From assembly GCF_030272615.1 (NCBI RefSeq), contig NC_081415.1:505749373-505813372 (forward strand): a DNA stretch of 64,000 bases. The letters are read 5' to 3'. Each line of letters opens with the position of its first letter. Position 1 is the stretch's first letter. The position numbers and the translations under genes are program-made. Source of the stretch: Cryptomeria japonica (taxonomy: Eukaryota > Streptophyta > Pinopsida > Cupressales > Cupressaceae). The notes below the pieces were generated by a model that was given only the letters and a program-made list of their open reading frames with translations, searched no databases and was not told where the DNA came from. This document shows, in pieces, positions 23,805-34,914 of this stretch.

Positions 23805-24224
23805 ATATACCCCTTTGGCATTGATGGAAACACTAGATGTGAAAAACATCCAAGTGCCAAGAAATGTCAAACAAGTCTCCCCCAATGGAAGACATCCAAC
23901 AAACTCCCCAAAATGATATGACAATGAAGTTCTGAACCAACAAACCAACTCCCCCCGTGAATGATATCCCTGTTAAGCTCTATTTTTCACATATACCTCT
24001 CCCACTTTGACATCAATGCCAGAAATCTGACATAAACGTGAAAGAAAGTCATAAATCCTCTGAACCACATAGCTGACTACTCCCCCTGAGTAGTAGCACC
24101 AACACATCAATCCGAAATGAATGATAGTTTCGATAATGCATGTTGGACTCATGCCAATCAAAATCACTCAAGTCTCTATCAGAGGGGTAGAAACTCCCAA
24201 TTTGTCTCTAAAGTACTCAAATGA
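23805..24224 (-). other. Copia 3' untranslated region with two purine tracts
   Basis: Directly before the LTR the minus strand has a decayed polypurine tract (CCAAAGGGGTATAT; the other copy at 29117-29130 keeps CCAAAGGGGGAGAT). A second tract, CACGGGGGGAGTTGG, lies near 23950-23965. The RNase H frame ends before this at TKPLPK. Confidence 0.65.
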
Positions 24225-24640
24225 TTACTTAGGCAAAGGTTTAGTAAAGATATCTGCAATCTGCTCATTAGTGTTCACATAAACTAGTCTGACTTCATTT
24301 GTTTCCACCTTCTCCTTCAGAAAATTATACTTGATAGAAATGTGCTTAGTCTTAGAATGAAATACTAGATTCTTTGATATGTCAATAGTAGTAGAGTTAT
24401 CATAGTGAATAACTATTGGTTCATTGCAATCTACCCTTATATCCTTCAACATTTACTTCATGCATAGAAATTGTGTACAGTTAGTAGCAGAAACAACATA
24501 CTCAACTTCAGAAGTACATGATTATGTCTTGTTGATCCATGAAACAAGTTTCTTTCCAAGAAAGAAAGCTCCATCAAATGTGCTTTTTCGGTCATCAACA
24601 TCTCCAACCCAGTCAACATCTCCAAAAATGATATCATCAA
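24225..24640 (-). pseudogene. Copia RNase H
   Basis: Minus-strand pieces DVDWVGDVDDRKST (about 24620-24580), a frame-shifted middle, and 24452-24225 with IVIHYDNSTTIDISKN, HSKTKHISIKYNFLKE and NEQIADIFTKPLPK. These are the hallmark Copia RNase H motifs, including the DNxxAI-type Asp and the KTKHI/DI..HF region. The enzyme would remove RNA from the RNA-DNA hybrid during replication. It is joined directly to the reverse transcriptase active-site motif by an internal deletion (see RT entry). Confidence 0.85.
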
Positions 24641-25366
24641 CAAAGACTTCAACAATCAATATGTCATCGTCAATAATCTTATAATATAAGTTACTGCCAA
24701 CATTACCTTTGGTGAAACCAAGCTTCAAAATATATTTGTCCAATCTAGCCTATTAAGCTCTAGGGGCTTGTTTCAAACCATATAAAGCTTTCGTTAACAT
24801 GAAAACCATGTTTTTGTCATCTGAAAGTATAGTTCCATCAGGTTGCTCAATGTAAACTTCCTCTTCAAGATCTCCATTCAAAAATGCACAGTTAACATCC
24901 ATCTGATAAACCTTGTATTTCTTATGGGAGCACAAGCAATAAATAATCTCATAGCTTCAATCCTAGCTACTGGAGAAAAATTCTCATCATAATCAATCCC
25001 TTCCTTTTGATAATATCCTTTACATACCAATCTAGCTTTGTTCCTTACAACTTGTCCATCCTCATTAAATTTATTCCTAAAAACCCATTTAGTTCCAATA
25101 ACATTCTTATTTTTAGGCCGGGGAACTTAAGTCCATGTGTTGTTCTTTTCAGTCTGATCTAATTCCTCTTCCATAGCTCTCATCCAACATTCATCCTTAC
25201 AAGCTTCAATAATTGATGTCGGTTCAACTTGAGAAATTAAACATACCTCATCAGTTGCCAACCTTCTTCTTGTCATTACTCCTTTGTTCTTGTCTCCAAT
25301 GATCTGATCTTTTGAATGATTTAAGCTTACATACCTAGGAGTCTTCTGACTTTCTATTTCTCTACT
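24621..25366 (-). pseudogene. Copia reverse transcriptase, internally deleted
   Basis: Segments in order: ECWMRAMEEELDQTEKN (about 25190), [15 protein letters not shown] (about 25110-25060), [19 protein letters not shown] and [16 protein letters not shown] (to about 24940), [31 protein letters not shown], and the catalytic FVDDIIFG at 24644-24621. Immediately after FG comes DVDWVGDVDDRKST of RNase H. The thumb and connection region, normally about 150-200 residues, is missing. Frame shifts near 24940 and a stop at about 24750 add to the damage. The enzyme cannot be functional. Confidence 0.85.
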
Positions 25367-26261
25367 CTAATCTTCAGCTACTATTAAATTTTTTGATACT
25401 ATCGAGGCAACTGGTTCAACATTATGTTCCGGTACAGGTGCTACTAGTTCAATTATGATCATCTCCACTTCTGGTTCTCTCTCATAAGTTCTAATTTGAC
25501 CTCTGTACAACTCATCCACCTTGACATTAGCACTCTCCACAATCATCTGCAATCTTTTGTTATAACATCTATATGATTTTCTTTCATTAGAATAACCAAG
25601 AAATATATGTTCATCACATCTAGGATCAAACTTTACAATAGAATCATCTCTTTTTATATAGAATTTACTACCAAAGATTCTGAAATACTTAACTGTAGGT
25701 GTATGACCAAACCATAACTCATAAGTTGTCTTACCAGTGTCTCCTTTGATATGAACTCTATTGAATGTGTATACCATTGTGCTCATAGCTTCTCTCCAAT
25801 AGATATGAGGTATATTAGTTTCCATCATCATAGTTTTCACTGCATCCAAGATAGTTATGTTCTTTCTTTCCACAACACCATTCTGATGAGGTGTCTAGGG
25901 TGCAGACATACTTCTCACAATAACTGTTAAATTCACCAGATATGAATTCACCACCCTTATCCGACCTTAAGCATTTAATCTTCAACCATGTCTTTGTCTC
26001 AACTTTAGCTTTAAATATCTTGAACTTTTGAAAAGCTTTAGATTTCTCCCTTAAAAAAGTAACCCACATTATTCTAGAATAGTCATCAATGATTAGCATA
26101 AAATATCTTTCACCCTGAAAACTTTGTATTCTAGTAGGACCACAGAAATCAGTATGAATAAGATCAAGAACATCATTAGATTTGTCTTGTATACTCTTAA
26201 AAGAAGTTCTGACTTGCTTTCCCATTTGACACTCCTTACATATCAGATTATAGGGCTTCAT
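25367..26261 (-). pseudogene. Copia integrase
   Basis: First part 26261-25815: CKECQMGKQVRTSF (end of the zinc domain), LDLIHTDFCGPTRIQSF (first catalytic Asp), YFMLIIDDYSRIMWVTFL and LRSDKGGEFISGEF (second Asp). A frame shift follows near 25870. Second part 25873-25367: MERKNITILDAVKTMM (the catalytic Glu), YELWFGHTPTVKYFRIFGSK and DEHIFLGYSNERKSYRCYN (the GKGY/GYS C-terminal motif). All three catalytic D, D, E residues are visible, but the protein is split. It would insert element DNA in the nucleus. Confidence 0.9.
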
Positions 26262-26270
26262 AATCTTAGG

Positions 26271-26587
26271 TATATCTCTATCAGCCTTAGTTGAACTGAT
26301 CTAAATACAATGCAATCAAAATTCACATGACACAACCTATTATGCCATAGACAACTCTAATCAACTTGGAAAATCAAACATGCCTTCTCACCGAAGTTCA
26401 AATGAAAGATGTTACCTTTAGTCCAAGTACCAGTTGCAATCTCCAATCCAGATTTGTTGACGATTTTGCATTTTCCATCCTTGAACTATAATTGAAATCC
26501 CTTATCCACCAACTGTCCTACACTCAAAAGATTATGCCTTAAACCTTCAACATAATAAACATTATTAGTGTTATACCTACAATCCAA
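26271..26587 (-). pseudogene. Copia GAG-pre-integrase domain
   Basis: The minus strand reads NNVYYVEGLRHNLLSVGQLV, DKGFQLQFKDGKCKIVNKSG and CLWHNRLCHVNFDCI, which is the zinc-binding His-Cys domain upstream of Copia integrase. One or two stops and a frame shift occur. It bridges protease (26588) and integrase (26261). Confidence 0.75.
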
Positions 26588-27142
26588 TTATATAGTTCCT
26601 CTTCCTCTAATCATACATGCTTTGGCATCTCCAAATCTAACCAGACCACCATCAAATTCTTGCCAAGATAGAAACTTCCTTTTATCTCCAGTTATATGAT
26701 GTGAACATCCATTGTCTATCACCCATTCATCCTTGTCTTTAATTTTAGCAGCAAGGGCTTTTTCCTCATTTTGAATAACAGGTGTTGGAGCATCTTCCTT
26801 GACGGCCAAACATACCCATTCCTTTCCATTGTTGGATCCACTAGCTGAATTTTGTGTCAGTTCATCATCAAAATTAGTCACACCTTCCTCATCCACATAG
26901 TAACATGATTTGTCATTGTTCCTCCTGTACTTATGCTTGTTCTGATAATCATGGTTAGGCCTAAAAGATCTTCTAGCTTTCTCCTCAAATCTTGAATTCC
27001 TTTCAGGACATCTAGATGCAAAATGACCTATCTTATTTACATGCAAGACATTTAAAAGGTGATTTTCCTTCATACTTACTTCCTCTCGGATCTTTAGGTA
27101 CACTTCTAGCAAATAGGGCTTCAAGTTGCTCAAACTCATCAT
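26588..27142 (-). pseudogene. Copia nucleocapsid knuckle end and protease
   Basis: Begins in the second half of the CCHC knuckle (GHFASRCPERNSR) after a shift from the gag frame, then a basic linker, and a protease with EWVIDNGCSHHITGDKRKF at about 26730-26670. The canonical active site is D-S-G; here it is D-N-G, so catalysis may already be lost. It ends at a stop after CMIRGRGTI and would continue into the pre-integrase domain. Confidence 0.85.
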
Positions 27143-27892
27143 CTTCTTTCTTCATTTCCTCCAGTTCCTTCGCATATAAATATTTCCAATCACTCTTGTC
27201 GGTTGATGATGCAGATGTATGAAAAGCAGATTCAGTCTTTGCAGCTCCTTGAGGACCAAATTCTTCAAGCACAAAAGCAGATAACTTTCCAACCAAAGTA
27301 TCCCTGTTAACAGAATTGTTAGCCATTGTTCTCAGCTCATTAACTGTAGTAGCCTTCATCTTGTAAGTCGATGGGAAATCTCTCAATACTTTAAAAACAA
27401 TCTCATCTTCGCTTAGAGATCTACCACAACACTGAATTCCCATAACATTTTCATTTCCTCTTTCCATAAAAGCAGTAATGCTTTCATCTTCTTCCATCTT
27501 CAGATTCTGATACCTCACCTGGTAATCATCAAGTTTAACAATTTTAACAGTAGGGTCACCTTCATTAAGAGCCTCCAACTTATCCTATATATCCTTCGCA
27601 AATGATTGGTCATTTAATCCCATAATTTGTTGATCAAAAAAAGCACTCAAGAGTGCTTCTCTAGCTCTACAATCATTTTCAATGTCCTTATCCAGGTTTG
27701 TTGGAGGAGGATTGCTAGATGTCGGATTATGAGGAGTATAGCCTTTCTTCGTGATCTCCCAAATCTCTTTCCCAATACATCTCAAATGAGTCTCCATCTG
27801 AATCTTCCATGCCCTGTAATTTTTTGAATCAATCTTAGGGGTTTCTCTCTAGAAAATAGATGCAGTAGAGCTATTAGTTGCCATGGGATCTT
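27033..27892 (-). pseudogene. Copia gag (UBN2 type)
   Basis: Starts MATNSSTASIF at 27892 with one stop, then YRAWKIQMETHLRCIGKEIW, CRAREALLSAFFDQQIMGLN, a stop near 27583, and an open 181-codon stretch: VRYQNLKMEEDESITAFMER, CCGRSLSEDEIVFKVLRDFP and the end FKCLACK, the first half of the zinc knuckle. This is the capsid protein of a plant Copia element. It is broken by three stops or shifts. It is the best preserved part of the central copy and is used here to place the fragments at 22245-22600. Confidence 0.9.
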
Positions 27893-27921
27893 CTTCAAGC
27901 GGTTAAGCTTATGCAATGAGG

Positions 27922-27940
27922 ACCAAGCTTTGATACCAAT
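27922..27940 (-). other. Primer-binding site of central Copia copy
   Basis: The minus strand reads ATTGGTATCAAAGCTTGGTCC immediately after the LTR terminus CCTAACA, close to the initiator-Met primer site TTGGTATCAGAGC. Confidence 0.85.
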
Positions 27941-29116
27941 TGTTAGGATAACCGATGGACAATTGAGAGTGGGGGGGATGAATCAGTTGTCAACTTATTA
28001 TAAAACTTTAAGCACATAGAACCTTATACCAAAATGCATAAACCAAATACTAGAATAGCAGATATAACTATTAATCACAAACATAAATCAAAGAACAATT
28101 ATCAACCATCCATAACACATAAAACCAGGATTTGTATGTGGAAAACCTAGTAAAGGGAAAAACCACTGTGGGAAGCCTACCCACAGTCAGATTATACTTC
28201 TACAACAAGTATGTGATTACAATAAGAGGGGCCTGCACATGCAAAAAGGTCAATAGCCTAGAGCACAGTACTCATCACAAAAGGAGTGTCACTAACAACA
28301 AAATAAATCCAAACTACAATCCGAAAAGAGGAATGAACTGCAAGAATAGAATCTCCTATGCTTTAGTACAATTATGATTAAGCTCAATACCAGAGGTCTT
28401 AAACCTCTTACACAAACCCAAATTTGATCACCTATGATTGACCAAAACCTCTACATATGATTACAACTTTATTCACACACAAATAATCCCATAACCCATA
28501 CCCGGATCTACAAAGAGACCTTAAATCATATTTATACCAACCCGAGACCTAAATAATTAGGTCATCCACCTAAAAGATAATACAATAGATTTGTTACATA
28601 ATCCCACAAACCAATGATAAACTAATTCGGCCTAAGACCGAAACAACATAAACCAAACAATAAATCCAACTGGTGAAGCATCGGGAGCATCAACCAACAT
28701 GTTACATAAACTGATCCATAACCTAGTAGAATAACACCGGACCCAAAATAGGTCGCCATAAGCCAAATGAAACACCACAAACAAGTGGAACGCGGACATG
28801 ATAACCATCTGCATCTTGATAACCTTCTAGAAGCCGCACCAACACCACTTATTGGATTTATCTAAAGATCTTCATCAAAGCATTGTCTGTAAAACCCTTA
28901 CTAGTAACCAAAAGGATTACTAGAACATATGATAGCATTTGGATCATCAAATCCTAAACCAACTGAATATGATACGCATTAAGAAGACATGAATAACTAA
29001 TCTAAACCAATTCCAGCTCATCAAAGACCAACCACTCTACTAGAAGTCGGTAGACAGTAAAACAGCTAGTGTTGACATCAATGCAACACATAATCAATTC
29101 CTCCAAATTGCCAACA
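27941..29116 (-). repeat. Copia array LTR (5' LTR of the central copy), 1176 bp
   Basis: Minus-strand termini are TGTTGGCAATTTGGAGG at 29116 and ATCCTAACA at 27941. It pairs with 22601-23804. The sequence beyond its 5' end is not host DNA: 29117-29216 is the polypurine tract and 3' untranslated sequence of another copy of the same element, so the copies are arranged LTR-to-LTR in tandem. Confidence 0.88.
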
Positions 29117-29216
29117 ATCTCCCCCTTTGGCATTGGTGGTAACAGTGGATGTGAAAAACATCCAAGTGCCAAGAAATGTCAAACAAGTCTCCCCCGATGG
29201 AAGACATCCAACAAAC
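29117..29216 (-). mobile_element. 3' end fragment of a third Copia copy
   Basis: It matches 23805-23905 (polypurine tract CCAAAGGGGGAGAT, then AAGTGCCAAGAAATGTCAAAC and GAAGACATCCAACAAACT). The match stops abruptly at about 29217 where the GC-richer insert starts. Confidence 0.85.
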
Positions 29217-32200
29217 TAGTTCGCGAGTAAGATCCTCCGTCGGAGATCTAGTTGGAGATCCAAATAACCTGGGCATGGGAAAGACATAGGTATAGGCAAT
29301 AGGCACAGATACAGATCGAGATCCAGATGCAAAGGTAGTAGTTCGAGAGCTAATAGCCTAGGTTGATTCATAACCCTAATAAGTAGTTAATCTTTATTCT
29401 GTGCCAGATAAAGATCCATAACCACCAGGTGTAGATTATCTAAGGGCATAGGTAACAGAATAGGTAGAAATGGTGGAGGCGCCAATTGCAGAGTTCCTAA
29501 TAGCGGGGGCATCACTAGAAAAGGTAGAGGCACTGGTCGGCATAGGGAAAGGTAGCAGTTCGGGTTGAACCATAACCAAATAATCTTGCAGTTCTTCGCG
29601 ATGCTCATCCACAGAGCAGTGTAGATCTCCCCTGCATGCAGGGTGGGAGCCGTAGGGAGGAAGAGAACAACTAAGAAAGGTGGGACTTTATTCTAGTCTA
29701 CATTCCCACCACCTTTTGAAGTTGACTCTACTTTAGGCCTTCTCAGCTAGAAACAGGCTTAGCTTAGGCTCGTAGTTACGATTCTAAAGATGGAGAACCA
29801 TTATTGATATGAGAAAGTACGCTATGACAACCAACCAATGTGTTGGCTCTGTCGAGGGTGGGTGGTGGGGCGCGCACTTGGAGGAAGCTGTTACATGGCG
29901 GCCAATAGTTCGGGAAGTGCCATTGATTCTATACGTAACATGCCCAAGTTTGAACTATAGGCGGCAACTATCTCCTCCACCAACTCTCCTCCTCCCACCC
30001 ACTCAACTTTTCTTTCCCTCCCCCCTCCTCTACTCGATAGTTGGAGGTATCTCCCCTACAATTGAGCTACAATTATAGAAAGGGGGCCTCGGGTTATTAT
30101 TGCGAAGGGGTGGAGGGCATAGTTATCACCCTGCTTCATAATGAAGTGTTCACGCATTCATGGGGAATTCTAGTTCCTATGTAGGGGAGGGAACCATGCT
30201 TTACTCGTGTCGGGCTAAGGTTTTTATGCCCCCCACCCTGCTAGCATAAGAGGTATGGAATCGACTCACGATGAACCCTAGCTTGAGAAAGATGACCAGC
30301 TGACGATGGAGAATAATTCACATAAGAGCGTTGAGTGGTGATCGTGTTTCAGATCCAACAATAGAGAAAAAGGGCCCAGTGAAGTGTTTTGACTATCGTC
30401 CACCTATAGCAAAGCTCCGCTATCAGCGCGCAGATATGGAAATTGATCAAGGTAGGGTTTGGCTTGTTCCAACAGTTTAAGGGGGTTTTCTCCTTCCCAT
30501 AGTAAAGCTAAATCTAGCGGTTAAAGTCTCGCCAGGCGGGTGGGCAAATGGTTGGGGCAACCGAGCTGATTCTGTCATATGCCCTTGTAAACCATGACCA
30601 GCCCATCTCGACCTATGACAACTGGGACTCTACGATTGGATATGGCTATGCCCCTGCTTCTGCTTATGATAGCTTTGCTATCGGAGAACAAACCACTGCC
30701 TTTTGTCCTGTTTCCGACACCTATGCTTTTAGCTTTTACTTGACTCCAGGACCCTGCGTATATAGGCAAGCCCTTTGGTGTCTGGAGCACTCCGGCGGGG
30801 GTGTAACCCAGGCAAAATGACTCTCTTTATTAGGTTACTTGCTAGCTTCCTGGCTTCTCTATTATACCTCTATGCGCGTATTCTCTACCATGCCTATATC
30901 TCGACCTAGAAGGGATGCTTAGTAGCGAGGTGGAAGTAAGGAAGCTGGAATCCCAATCCTATGTGTGTCCAATAGACTGTAATGCCTATATAGCAGGGCT
31001 TTGAGGTAGGTAAAGGACTGAGAACGAAAAGAGAGCTTAGGGGTGCCCCTTGCCGATAAATGGCTGCAAGGCTTTGGACTTTGAAAGAGCAGCTTCGAGC
31101 TATTGTACCTTAACCTTGTTCAACTTAATTTATGGACACGGGGCTTGCTACTGTGTCAACTACTGAAGGATAAACTTGGTAAAGAGAAACCTGGTAAACT
31201 GGTTCGACTGGACAATCCAAAGCGCATCCTATACCATCCATGGCCTTCACTACTTATGCTCTGAGAAAAGAAGTAGATCGAGCGGATCCGAATGCAAAAG
31301 CACATAGGCTTTAGTGGGATGGCCCTACTATTCTAAAGGCGGGAGAGGTAGTTGGCAATTAGGACCAGTTTCTTTTTATTAAGTGGGCTTAGTTGCCCAA
31401 GTGAAAGCACCAATAGCACAGGTAGCAGACCCATTAGCAGTTCGTTCTTCTCCAGATTGATATTGACCAAGGCCGTCCTAGTGCCAATTCAAGTTCCAAT
31501 CAAGTTCCAATTAATGGTGCCAGTAAATAAGCAACAATAGTAGAGTTTTTTGCATCAGAGCCAATAGCACCAGGGGATGCGTCGGAACCAAAGATTATTA
31601 TAGGTTCTGAATCTTCATCTGGGACCGGGACTAAGCGATATAATGGGTATTTAACCAGTATAGGCAGAAAGGCGGGCTTATTATATGATACCGTAGTAGA
31701 TTGAATCGCTCCCTTAGTGTAGGCGTAGTTCCAAAGCCAATTGTTTACCCAGCAACAGATCCCCTTCAAATGGTAGGGGTAGTTCCAATTCCATTTTGAG
31801 AACTAGAAGCAAGGGCGCTACTATTCTAAAGGGAAGCAACCAAAGCAGCAGTTCCATTAGACCCGACTCCCCTTCACACAGTACCAGATTCACCAGCACG
31901 AGCACCAGTCATTGAAGAAGCAGTAGAGATAGTACCAACAACATAAGAGGAAGGGATGGCTAGAGCAGAGACAAGGGCAAAGACAGGGGCTTATGCTATA
32001 ATAGCATATCCAGCCTCAGTAGATCCAAGAAAAGTAGATGACCCAGCAACATCAGTGACAGAGGAAGCAACTATAGCACGTACAGGCAGTTGAACCATTG
32101 ATCCAGCACCACCTACACCACTTGGGTTTACTACAGCACCACCTGCACCACTTGGGTTTACTGCAGCACCACCTTTTAACCCTACTATTTGAAGGGTTTT

Positions 32201-34855
32201 CATTTCTAGATAGAGATCCAGTGCCAAATCCTAATCGAGACCTAGCCCTAGTTTCTGCTGTTCGTGATAAAGAAGAAGATCCAGATCCAAAGCCACCAGT
32301 TCTTGCAGATCCAGTAGCTTCAGTAGCGAAGGGACCCACAAAGATAGAGATAGAATCAGAAGCTCAAGTAGCAGAGTATTAGGCTATTCCCGCACAATCT
32401 AAGCTACAAATAGATTGAAGTAGAAATGAAAGCTGAGGGGCACGCATATCCCTCACAGATGATTCAGGACCAATCAATAATTACCCAGTCATGGATCCCT
32501 TAGAATAGTAGGGCCATAGTAAGTTGTTGACCGAGATGACTTAATTGACTCAGTTGATCTTGTTGCCCCAGCAGTAGAGCCTACACCGGTAGCAGTTGCC
32601 TATAAATTATATGGGCATCCCGACTAGCATCAAAGGCAGGAGCAAGAGGAGGAGATTTAGAGAAAGTGAAAGTTTCATATACATATTCTCTGGTAGCAAA
32701 TCTCGTAGTTCATTCTTAGGCTAGCTATACATGCGCTTATGTATTTCAGGCAGGCAATAATAGAATGGAAGGCCAGCCGTCAATTGTATAATGAGCATGG
32801 AGTAACAGACCCAGTTGATGATGCTAGTTCTTGCGAAAGATCCAGTTACAAAGGTAGAACCAGTGAGGGTAGAGGCAGTAGAGATGGGAACAAATCTAAT
32901 AGCATCCCTTCCTTTTCAAGAGCCCGTAGCACCCCTTCTAGATCGAGAGCCAATTCTAGTCACAGGTCTAGATCCCGTCGAAGCAGAGCCAGTTGTTAGA
33001 GAGGCAAAGCCATGACCTCCCCCGGATACATATCCAGTCTGTTCATAACCCATTTAAGTAGACACAGTGCCAGTTGTTGAATCATATTTTGCATATGACA
33101 GACTGCGGTTTTTGGTCCAGTCCCTATTTAAGTGAATCCACCCAATAAGAAAAGGGTTGAACCAAACCCCATTGAAGAACCCATTGGAGTTGATCCATCA
33201 ACTAAGGATACGCTTGTTAATCCAGGAGTGTTAGTCCCAATTTTTGATCCTTCAGTTGTTTATCTGGTTGGTTCACTGAGCTAATGACCTTGACCTAGCA
33301 TGCCTTTCTCAAGCATCAGTAGAAAAGCCCATTCGAACTATTGACCCTGATCTAGTTGACTAAGTAATAGATTATCCCCCGACTCTCGAGCTTGAGATAG
33401 CAGATTCATCTAGAGCGGATTAAACCCCAGTCCCAGTTCTCTCCATTCAAGTTACAGTCGAAGAATCCGTTAATTCAGTAGATCCATGTCGCAATAGCCC
33501 TTAAAATAGTAGGGAAGTAAGTTTATGCCTTGTTTAGAGGCACACTTTTTGAGTAGAGCCTTTGCCTAAAGAAACAATAGGGCTAGAACCAATAGTTTCA
33601 GCACCGATTAAAGCATCCAAGTAAGAAGCAGCGGTTTAAGAAGCCATTGCATTTGATCCAATTAAACGATCGAGCGAAAGAACGCATGGAAGGAGGAGCT
33701 AGAAACGTTGGAAGCTAGTGAACCTACCTGCAAAGGCATGTTACTCACTATAGGGGGTGAAGTACCATCTCTCCAGGGTAGGGGATAGGGGCATTTGTCT
33801 GGCTCTGTATACTGTTCAAGCGACCCCCCTTAGAATAGTAGGGGCATAGAAAGCGTAGGGTCCCTGCACGCACAAGGAACCCTACCTTTCCCCTACGGGC
33901 CTCTAGTCTGGCTCCGTAGACTATTCAAGCCCCTTTCTCACTTCCGGGCATGTTACATATAGAATCGAGATGCCAAAATTCTTTCTAGATAGTTGCAACT
34001 ATAGAACTATATAAAAAAGGGGCCCCCGACTAGAACAATATAATAAAGGGTTTTCGGCTAGTTTGCCAGTGAACCGGAACTACTTCACTATCGTTCAGGA
34101 GAGTCATAACCTCTACACCGGAACTATAGTTTAGTTTCCCACCTGAATTCTAGAATGCGAGGGGGTTGAATGGGGGGGGAATTATCACCCTGCATGCAGG
34201 GTGGGCAACCTACCCTACTATTCTAATGCAGGGTGTGGGAAGCGCCATATTGTGGGAGGGCCCCGACAATGACATAGAATTGGAGGGCCTCTGCATGAAC
34301 TATAGATAGTGTCATTCTATAGTGCCGTTGGGGGGGGCGGCTAGCCCTACTATTCTATGGCGTTGGAAAGGCTACTATTATTGAAGCGGGTATCGATTGC
34401 TTTTGGTTGGGTTTACTCGACTCTCAAGCAGGGGATTCAGGTTGGATGCTTTATCTTGGATGCAGAGTTCATCAATCTTATTTATCCACCCCATAGAAGA
34501 CGGATCTCCCTCTCTTTTACGTACGCCGATGGAGATATAGGTGCCTGCTTGCCGGTGCATGCAGGGGATGGATGATTAATGAATGAAACTGCCTACTAGA
34601 ATAGTCTAGCGATACTGCCCTTGATCTATCCCATTTGCGTCCTTATCTCATGTCTCGGAAGGCTGCCCCAACCTCGCCCGAAGCTGATCCACCTTCGTGC
34701 TTAATCACTCCCCCTAGCCCGGTTCCAGCCCCAATTATTAAACTGGGAGGGGAAGAACTAGAAGGGGATTCGGTTGGTCCAGTCCCTTCGACCCATATCT
34801 AGACCAACATGTCCGGTCAAAGAACCAGTGGTATCAGTAGTAACATCGTTCCCCC
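29217..34855. other. Organelle-like (probably mitochondrial) DNA insert, 5.6 kb
   Basis: This block differs from everything around it. It is visibly richer in G+C, lacks transposon domains, and repeats short words: CCCTACTATTCTA or its complement at 31323, 31817, 32501, 33831, 34213 and 34345, and the palindrome CCCTGCATGCAGGG at 29630 and 34188. Runs of AGATCCAGTAGCAG-type sequence fill 31380-33480. Such dispersed palindromic short repeats are typical of gymnosperm mitochondrial spacer DNA. No mitochondrial gene, tRNA or intron domain was recognised, so the origin is inferred. Both ends lie inside Copia sequence, and about 650 bp of Copia is missing between them. Confidence 0.45.
32107..32176. 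repeat. 30-bp tandem repeat, about 2.3 copies
   Basis: CAGCACCACCT(A/G)CACCACTTGG followed by GTTTACT(A/G) repeats with a 30-base period inside the organelle-like insert. The period is a multiple of three and opens frames on both strands that are not otherwise gene-like. Confidence 0.85.
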
Positions 34856-34914
34856 AGATGTGCTTTTTCAGTTATCATTATCTCCAGCCAAGTCAGCATC
34901 TCCAAAAAGGATAT
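34856..34914 (-). mobile_element. Copia RT/RNase H junction fragment (third array copy)
   Basis: Plus-strand TGCTTTTTC(A/G)GT(T/C)ATCA...GTCA(G/A)CATCTCCAAAAA matches 24580-24625 of the central copy in the same orientation. It therefore continues the third copy interrupted at 29217. It ends where the LTR-like segment begins at 34915. Confidence 0.75.

Noticed and set aside
30548-30820. 90-codon frame in the organelle-like insert
   Set aside because: No recognisable domain; openness is expected from the higher G+C content. Not called as a gene.
31714-32382. Several overlapping frames on both strands in the insert
   Set aside because: They come from AGATCCAGTAGC-type repeats and the 30-bp tandem repeat; frames on both strands are open together, which is a repeat effect.
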